Below, piece after piece: positions 1 through 6,673 of a DNA stretch of 6,673 nt. A model generated the notes under the pieces. That model searched no databases, had not been told where the DNA came from, and worked only from the letters and a program-made list of their open reading frames with translations. The stretch comes from Syntrophaceae bacterium UBA1062 (GTDB taxonomy: Bacteria; Desulfobacterota; Desulfomonilia; UBA1062), in the NCBI GenBank assembly GCA_002316295.1, contig DCDF01000181.1, positions 1 through 6,673 of the forward strand, written 5' to 3'. Made by a program: the position numbers and the translations under genes. Within the stretch, counting starts at the first letter, position 1, and the number at the start of each line of letters is the position of its first letter.

Positions 1-9
1 TTATTTAAC

Positions 10-23
10 ATAATATATATTAT
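10..23. repeat. 14-bp perfect AT palindrome downstream of argJ
   Basis: ATAATATATATTAT is its own reverse complement and lies 21 bp past the argJ stop, in an AT-only stretch. With no GC pairs and no following T-run it is not a convincing intrinsic terminator. It may belong to the promoter region of the next gene, or be chance in AT-rich DNA. Confidence 0.5.
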
Positions 24-44
24 CGGTAATTATGTGCTCCAGTA

Positions 45-1189
45 TCAGGTCCGGTATTCGGAATTGATCTTCACATAGTCATAGGAGATGTCAGTGGTAT
101 AGGCCGTGAAGCTGCCCGGGCCCATCCCGAGGCGGATGCCGATGGTGATTTCTTTTTCTTTCAGCAGTGAATGAAGAGTATCTTCATGAAACCCCTTCGA
201 TTCCTGTCCGTTCGTGACGACCTCATAGCCGGATATCTCTATCGCTATTTTTTCTGGGTCTATCGTGGCGCCGCTGTATCCGATCGCTGCCAGAATCCGC
301 CCCCAGTTGGGGTCGGCTCCGAAAAGCGCGGTTTTTACCAGAAGCGAGTTCGCGACTGACATGGCCGCTTTTTTGGCGTCCTTTTCGCTGTGCGCACCGT
401 CGACGACGATGGTCACGAACTTGGTAGCACCTTCTCCGTCCTTTACTATCAGGATCGCAAGATCCCGTATGACCTCTGTGAGGCCTTTCTCAATTTCATC
501 AATGTTTTCAGTAACATAACCAGTAGATAGAGCCAGAAGCGTGTCATTCGTCGACATGTCGCCGTCGATGGTGATGGCGTTGAAGGTGCGTTCTACGGCA
601 TTTTTAATAATATTATCAAGTGCCTGCTTCGAAACCGCTGCATCGGTCAGTATAACCGCCAAGGTCGTGGCCATGTCGGGGGCGATCATCCCCGCCCCTT
701 TCGCAATACCGATCATGGTGGACCTTCCCGCCGTGCGGGATACGACCTTTGGAAAGGTGTCTGTAGTCATGATGGACCGGGCGAAGACATCGGGATCATT
801 CCCCAGACCGGATACGAGATCGGGAATACGCGACACCATCCTGTCCACCGGAAGATGTACGCCGATGACCCCGGTGGACAGGGGGACGACCTCGCTGCTT
901 TCAATGCCGAGGCTTTTCGCGGCGGCCTCCATCAGCATGCGCGCATCCTGTATGCCCTGGATCCCGGTACAGGCATTGGCGTTTCCTGCATTTGCCAGTA
1001 CGGCCCGGGCGGCTCCTGCCCGGACGAGCTCTTCTCCGATAACCACCGGCGCCGCCTTGACCTGATTTCGGGTGAACACTCCCGAGAGGACCGCCTTTCG
1101 GTCACAGACGATGAGACCCATATCCGCGCGCTTGACCTGTGGAGATTTCACCCCGGCATTGACAGCGGAGAAACGGAACCCCCGGGGGA

Positions 1190-1193
<4 letters not shown>
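45..1193 (-). CDS. argJ: Glutamate N-acetyltransferase / amino-acid acetyltransferase ArgJ
   Basis: ArgJ moves the acetyl group from N-acetylornithine to glutamate, giving ornithine and N-acetylglutamate (the cyclic arginine pathway, cytoplasm). Bifunctional members also use acetyl-CoA; the sequence alone does not settle which type this is. From the ATG at 1193 the protein is 382 aa, close to family length. Visible family hallmarks are the STGVIG oxyanion-hole segment (T107-G108), TTDTFPK (about 143-149), KGAGMIAPDMAT ending at the self-cleavage point A175/T176 (T176 is the nucleophile of the beta chain), DGEGATK (about 252-258), GADPNWGR (292-299), and the C-terminal N377/T382 in NSEYRT, which completes the active site. 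The ATG at 1193 overlaps the secA stop as ATGA and has a GGGG about 7 nt upstream, suggesting translational coupling. An in-frame ATG at 1211 would add six residues (MLRGRC), but the family usually begins close to the IPRGFRFS segment. The gene is intact and last in the run. Confidence 0.97.
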
Positions 1194-3823
<2,630 letters not shown>

Positions 3824-3825
3824 AC

Positions 3826-3843
3826 GGATATCACAATCCTTTT
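3826..3843 (-). promoter_or_regulatory. secA ribosome binding site with unusually long spacing
   Basis: The best Shine-Dalgarno match before secA is AAAAGGA (3843-3837), 13 nt from the ATG, longer than the usual 5-10. Its GGA, with the next T, can pair with ATCC (3829-3826) around a 6-nt loop. This would either hide the site or bring it nearer the start. The 4-bp stem is weak. Confidence 0.4.
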
Positions 3844-3866
3844 CACGCGTTTTCGGAGTTGAAAGA

Positions 3867-3895
3867 GTTTTAGAATAGTAAGGTGACTATTTCAA
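3867..3895 (-). promoter_or_regulatory. Possible sigma-70-type promoter in the gap before secA
   Basis: On the minus strand TTGAAA (3895-3890, five of six matches to the -35 consensus) is followed after 17 bp by TAAAAC (3872-3867, four of six to the -10). The predicted start lies about 35 nt before the secA ATG. The 100-bp gap, the largest between genes here, would suit a second promoter boosting secA and argJ. The -10 match is poor, and the position rests on consensus matching alone. Confidence 0.3.
3874..3891. repeat. Short inverted repeat (6-bp arms, 6-bp loop) upstream of secA
   Basis: AATAGT (3874-3879) is repeated in inverted form as ACTATT (3886-3891) around a 6-base centre. It lies between the possible -35 and -10 boxes. 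It could be a small operator, or chance. It is too short and AT-rich, and has no T-run, so it is not a terminator for the M23 gene. Confidence 0.35.
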
Positions 3896-3923
3896 CAGGT
3901 ATCTTTATACGAAACGGCTCTCG

Positions 3924-4826
3924 TTATTTCAACATGTATCTCTGGGGATTCACATGGATACCGTTTACCAGAACCTCGTAATGGAGATGCGACCCGGTTG
4001 AACGACCTGTATTGCCGATCAGTGCGACCTTGTCTCCTTTTCGGACAGGCTGGCCCACTTTAGCCACCGCATCGTGGAGATGCGCGTATCTTGTCACGAT
4101 ACCGTAGCCGTGATTGATGACCATAAAGTTACCGTAAGCTCCGTTTTTGTAATAGGATGTAACGATTCCATCTGCCGGAGCATGGATAGGCGTACCCTTT
4201 CTCGATGCGATATCCACTCCCTTGTGGTATTCTCTCTTGCCGGTAAAGGGCGAATTGCGCCAGCCGTACCTCGACGTGACCCAGCCTCGGGCCGGCCATG
4301 AGCCCGGGGTATGGGCCAGAAGCGATCTTTGCCGCTCGATCTCGGCCAGTAGATCTTTTGCCACGTCCCGCTCGATGACAATATCATCACCAAGCTGCTT
4401 GATATGGGAATGAAGCTCTCGGGTAAGGATCTTTTCGGTGAGTGCTTCGGTGCCGTTTGCGGCCTGAATGGGCTCTGAGCCTCCTCCGATGCCGTTCAGC
4501 TCGTCGGATGCATTGAGATCGATCTTGGCGATACCCATCAGATGCCGGTTGAATGTCCGGAGAATGTTCATTTCTTCATCGAGCATGGAAACCTTTTCTG
4601 ATAGCGCGACGATCTGCCTGCTCTGCTCGACTGCCTTCTGTTTTATGGACGCAACCCTCGAAAGGTCCACTCGCAGATGATAGAGCTTGTAGCCGGCGAA
4701 TCCCGAAAATGCCGCTAGAAACACGACAAAGCCCACCGCGAGTGATACGATCAGGGGCGACATGGAGAATTTTCTGATACCCCTATTCTCTTTGGAAAGG
4801 ATTAGTATCGTCCAGCTGGATTTCAC
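3924..4826 (-). CDS. Membrane-anchored M23 (LytM/NlpD-type) zinc metallopeptidase
   Basis: This is a predicted periplasmic peptidoglycan endopeptidase, or a regulator of cell-wall hydrolases, of 300 aa. Residues 1-23 are a short basic cytosolic stretch; about 24-44 form one hydrophobic membrane segment with no cleavage site evident, so a signal anchor is likely. About 50-95 and 128-170 look like coiled coil, interrupted by a Gly/Ser-rich piece (about 112-117). The M23 domain runs from about 180 to 300. The zinc ligands H201 and D205 (HxxxD) and H282 are present, as are the catalytic histidines H249 (YAHL) and H280 (GSHLHYE), so it should be an active enzyme rather than a degenerate LytM factor. 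Translation starts at GTG 4826-4824, preceded by GAGGG 7 nt upstream that overlaps the tldE stop. The substrate bond is not known from sequence. Placement just upstream of secA is, to my knowledge, common in deltaproteobacteria. Confidence 0.93.
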   Translation of the reverse strand: MKSSWTILILSKENRGIRKFSMSPLIVSLAVGFVVFLAAFSGFAGYKLYHLRVDLSRVASIKQKAVEQSRQIVALSEKVSMLDEEMNILRTFNRHLMGIAKIDLNASDELNGIGGGSEPIQAANGTEALTEKILTRELHSHIKQLGDDIVIERDVAKDLLAEIERQRSLLAHTPGSWPARGWVTSRYGWRNSPFTGKREYHKGVDIASRKGTPIHAPADGIVTSYYKNGAYGNFMVINHGYGIVTRYAHLHDAVAKVGQPVRKGDKVALIGNTGRSTGSHLHYEVLVNGIHVNPQRYMLK

Positions 4827-4831
4827 GGATT

Positions 4832-4838
4832 CGCCCTC
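4832..4838 (-). promoter_or_regulatory. Ribosome binding site for the GTG-started M23 gene
   Basis: The minus-strand sequence GAGGG, with its flanking CG, overlaps the tldE stop codon and lies about 7 nt before the GTG at 4826. This decides the start: no ATG is in frame nearby, and the residues that follow (KSSWTILILSKENRG) resemble the usual cytosolic N-terminus of this peptidase group. Confidence 0.6.
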
Positions 4839-6165
4839 ACTGTGCGCTCACATCGATCGCATCGATGAGTACTGACGGGCACAGTACGCTTCCGAACTCC
4901 CGCACATCGGTCCCAACGGCGATAACCCTTGAAAATAAATCGTAGATATTCCCTGCAATTGCAGCCTCACGAACGGGATGGAGCATGGCGCCCTCTTCCA
5001 TGAGCATTCCGCTTACCCCCACCGAGAACTCCCCAGTTATAGGATTTGCTGTATGCATACCCATTATATCGGTGATCTTGAGAACCCTCTTTAATCCCTT
5101 GAGATTTTGGGCCATATCCTCATTTCCCGGTTCCATGCAGAGATGCCGTATACCCAATGTCGGCATTGCACGATACCCTCCCCTCATGGAATTTCCTGTA
5201 GAAGATTTACCGGCAACATTTCCCCAGTAACTGTCATATACAAAAGCAAATATAGTGCCATTATCTACCAAAACGGTCTTTCTCGATCGAACGCCCTCCC
5301 CGTCGAAAGGACAGGCATCGGCGCCGCGGGAATCCAGTGGGTCATCGGCCAGGCTCACTTCGCTCGAAAAGTATTTTTTTCCGAGTTTATCACCGACAAA
5401 AGACTTTCCCTTGATCACGTTCTCTCCGATAAAGGCCTCCGATATGAACTCGAGCATTTGAGCCGTGGTCGTATTGTCAAAGAGGACAGGAAGCTTTGCA
5501 GTCTGCATCCTTTTTGCCAGAAGCATATCCGTGGCCCTTTTCGCAGCCTGCCGCCCGACGCGTTCGACGTCGATATCAGAGAGATGATGGCTGTAATCGA
5601 ATTCATAACCGGACTGGTTGTCATCTCCCTGTTTCGCCATCACCATGGTGGACGTAGAGGCGAAGGTAAGTGTGGCGGATGCCCCTACTCCGTGCGAGTT
5701 GGTGATGATGATCCGGGAGACGGTGCGCGAAAATGACGCCTTGCGCACGTTGTGAATCCTGCTGTCGGCATCCCTGGCCGACTGTTCGAGGCGGACCGCC
5801 CTGGCGATGCATTCTTCGGCCGTAAGCCGCCTGACGTCGTCATCGAAAATATCTACGTGATCATATTCGTGCTGCCTTTGCGGCAGTTGGTTGTGATGAT
5901 CTTTGAACTGATAGCGCGCCGAGGTGATCGCCGAACTCACCAGGCTTTCGTCTGCATCCGCTCCGTAAGCGAAGCCCATGGCCCCGTCCATGATCAGGCG
6001 GATCCCTATCCCGGACTCCCTGGATGTGCTCAGCGAACCCATGGCACATTCTTTTGATTCTGCACGGATGGTGTCGGTTGCGGATCCGTATACTTCGAAT
6101 TCGTTGATGGATCGTTTTTTCAGGAGATCATAGACTTTTTCGATTTTGGTTTCCAGTTCCATCAT
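4837..6165 (-). CDS. pmbA: TldE/PmbA-type subunit of the TldD-TldE metalloprotease
   Basis: TldE (PmbA) pairs with TldD to form a cytosolic zinc protease that trims unfolded peptides. In E. coli it matures microcin B17 and degrades the CcdA antitoxin. The 442-aa product fits the family. Recognisable pieces are the N-terminal domain with ESGIGIRLI (about 50-58) and GFAYGAD (64-70), the middle CPFDGEGVRSRKTVLVDNG (285-303), KSSTGN (320-325), and the C-terminal GMHTANPITGEFSVGVSG (369-386) followed by AIAGN (402-406). There is no HExxxH motif, the zinc site of TldD, which marks this as the TldE-type subunit. Two tandem ATGs (6165 and 6162) follow the upstream stop directly. A GGGGGA lies 3 nt from the first and 6 nt from the second, so initiation at 6162 (441 aa) is quite possible. 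The peptide substrate and the TldD partner are not visible in this window. Confidence 0.93.
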   Translation of the reverse strand: MMELETKIEKVYDLLKKRSINEFEVYGSATDTIRAESKECAMGSLSTSRESGIGIRLIMDGAMGFAYGADADESLVSSAITSARYQFKDHHNQLPQRQHEYDHVDIFDDDVRRLTAEECIARAVRLEQSARDADSRIHNVRKASFSRTVSRIIITNSHGVGASATLTFASTSTMVMAKQGDDNQSGYEFDYSHHLSDIDVERVGRQAAKRATDMLLAKRMQTAKLPVLFDNTTTAQMLEFISEAFIGENVIKGKSFVGDKLGKKYFSSEVSLADDPLDSRGADACPFDGEGVRSRKTVLVDNGTIFAFVYDSYWGNVAGKSSTGNSMRGGYRAMPTLGIRHLCMEPGNEDMAQNLKGLKRVLKITDIMGMHTANPITGEFSVGVSGMLMEEGAMLHPVREAAIAGNIYDLFSRVIAVGTDVREFGSVLCPSVLIDAIDVSAQ

Positions 6166-6630
6166 TCATCCCCCGATCTGGTAGATGAGCGCCGTTTCTC
6201 TACAGTCAGGGAAATACTGGCAGTGGATACAATCCGCCCAGATCTTGTTGGGTAAAGTGGTTTTGTCTATTTCATGGAAACCCATTTTCTTGAAGAAGTC
6301 AGGGACGTACGTCAGCGTGAACAGGGTCTTCAGGTGAAGGTCCGCCGCCTCGCTGATGCAGGACTCGACCAGTTCCCGCCCGATACCGCCGTTTTGGTGC
6401 TCTCTCTTTACGGCAAGGGTTCTGATTTCGGCGAGATCCATCCAGGACACCTGCAGGGCACAGCACCCGATGATTTCTCTCGGATCGTGATCATCGGTCG
6501 CTATCCAGAAATCCCTCACGCCTGTATAGAGGGCGTGCAGGGATTTGGGCAGCATCAATCCCTGTTTCACGAACGGATCGATCAATTTCTTGATCTCTGA
6601 AACTTCACTCACCAGTAGTTTCCGTATCAT
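6166..6630 (-). CDS. Short GNAT N-acetyltransferase, probable N-acetylglutamate synthase (ArgA-like)
   Basis: This 154-aa single-domain GNAT protein resembles the short ArgA-type N-acetyltransferases (COG1246 style) of deltaproteobacteria, which lack the kinase-like domain of E. coli ArgA. The expected reaction is acetyl-CoA plus glutamate to N-acetylglutamate, the first step of arginine synthesis. Visible signatures are KQGLMLPKSL (22-31), IIGCCALQVSW (about 53-63), AEIRTLAV (67-74) before the acetyl-CoA pyrophosphate loop QNGGIG (79-84; Q-x-x-G-x-G), FFKKMGF (112-118), and a C-terminal NKIW..C..C...FPDC segment with cysteines 134, 137 and 143. The start is the ATG at 6630; upstream ribosome-binding matches are weak (a GGA within TTGGA, 9 nt away). 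It is first in the run, and its TGA directly abuts the ATG of tldE. The presence of argJ in the same run supports an arginine role. Acetylation of another amino acid cannot be excluded. Confidence 0.88.
   Translation of the reverse strand: MIRKLLVSEVSEIKKLIDPFVKQGLMLPKSLHALYTGVRDFWIATDDHDPREIIGCCALQVSWMDLAEIRTLAVKREHQNGGIGRELVESCISEAADLHLKTLFTLTYVPDFFKKMGFHEIDKTTLPNKIWADCIHCQYFPDCRETALIYQIGG
6169..6174 (-). promoter_or_regulatory. Ribosome binding site for tldE
   Basis: GGGGGA, inside the last codons of the acetyltransferase gene, lies 3 nt before the first ATG (6165) and 6 nt before the second (6162). The spacing favours the second ATG. Stop and start are adjacent, so translation of the two genes is probably coupled. 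Confidence 0.5.
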
Positions 6631-6651
6631 TCCAAATTATCCAAGAAAATT

Positions 6652-6657
6652 TTTATA
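6652..6657 (-). promoter_or_regulatory. Possible -10 box upstream of the acetyltransferase gene
   Basis: TATAAA on the minus strand lies 21 nt before the ATG at 6630, in a leader more AT-rich than the genes. The matching -35 would fall outside the window, so this cannot be tested here. No clear ARG box (the ArgR operator) is visible in the 43 bases present. Confidence 0.2.
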
Positions 6658-6673
6658 CATAGATCACCAGCCG

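Noticed and set aside
1..44. Terminator after argJ, or the start of another minus-strand gene (ATG at 11-9)
   Set aside because: The palindrome has no GC pairs or T-run, and the ATG is followed by only eight bases with no ribosome binding site, so neither can be supported.
541..1065. A 174-codon open frame on the plus strand
   Set aside because: It is antisense to argJ and low in complexity (Ala/Ser/Thr-rich); a shadow frame.
5107..5736. A 209-codon open frame on the plus strand
   Set aside because: It is antisense to tldE, with no recognisable domain; a shadow of the real gene.
6631..6644. Direct repeat TTGGA-TAAT-TTGGA just before the acetyltransferase start, considered as an operator
   Set aside because: The units are 5 bp in AT-rich DNA and do not resemble an ARG box; likely chance.

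Overview
The window is an ordinary, densely packed bacterial chromosomal segment. It holds five complete genes, all read from the minus strand: argA-like N-acetyltransferase, then tldE/pmbA, then a membrane-anchored M23 peptidase, then secA, then argJ. The protein families and their order suggest a member of the former Deltaproteobacteria (Desulfobacterota-like). This rests on three things: the short single-domain ArgA-type acetyltransferase, the M23 peptidase with a short cytosolic N-terminus lying just upstream of secA, and a SecA ending in a CxCx8CC zinc motif. The genus cannot be named from the sequence. Base composition looks even and moderate in GC across the genes, with AT-rich ends (about 1-44 and 6631-6673). 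I see no sign of horizontal transfer.

Layout in transcription order, right to left. Positions 6631-6673 are an AT-rich leader with a possible -10 box. Positions 6166-6630 encode a 154-aa GNAT protein of the short N-acetylglutamate synthase type. Its stop abuts the tldE start. tldE/pmbA (4837-6165) is followed after 10 bp by a GTG-started M23 peptidase (3924-4826). A 100-bp gap (3824-3923) follows, the only real intergenic space inside the cluster; it carries a small dyad and a possible promoter for secA. secA (1190-3823) overlaps argJ (45-1193) through an ATGA stop/start junction. Positions 1-44 are AT-rich with a 14-bp palindrome and no convincing terminator. No stretch over 100 bases lacks a gene.

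Functionally the cluster mixes three themes. The first is arginine biosynthesis: the acetyltransferase and ArgJ can both supply N-acetylglutamate, and they sit at the two ends of the run. The second is protein export and the envelope: SecA and the periplasmic M23 peptidase. The third is peptide processing: TldE, which normally works with TldD, and no TldD is visible here. The tight spacing suggests one transcript, perhaps with a second start before secA.

I found no RNA genes, CRISPR arrays, mobile elements, large repeats or frameshifts, and no good evidence for an undescribed system. The findings below are modest.
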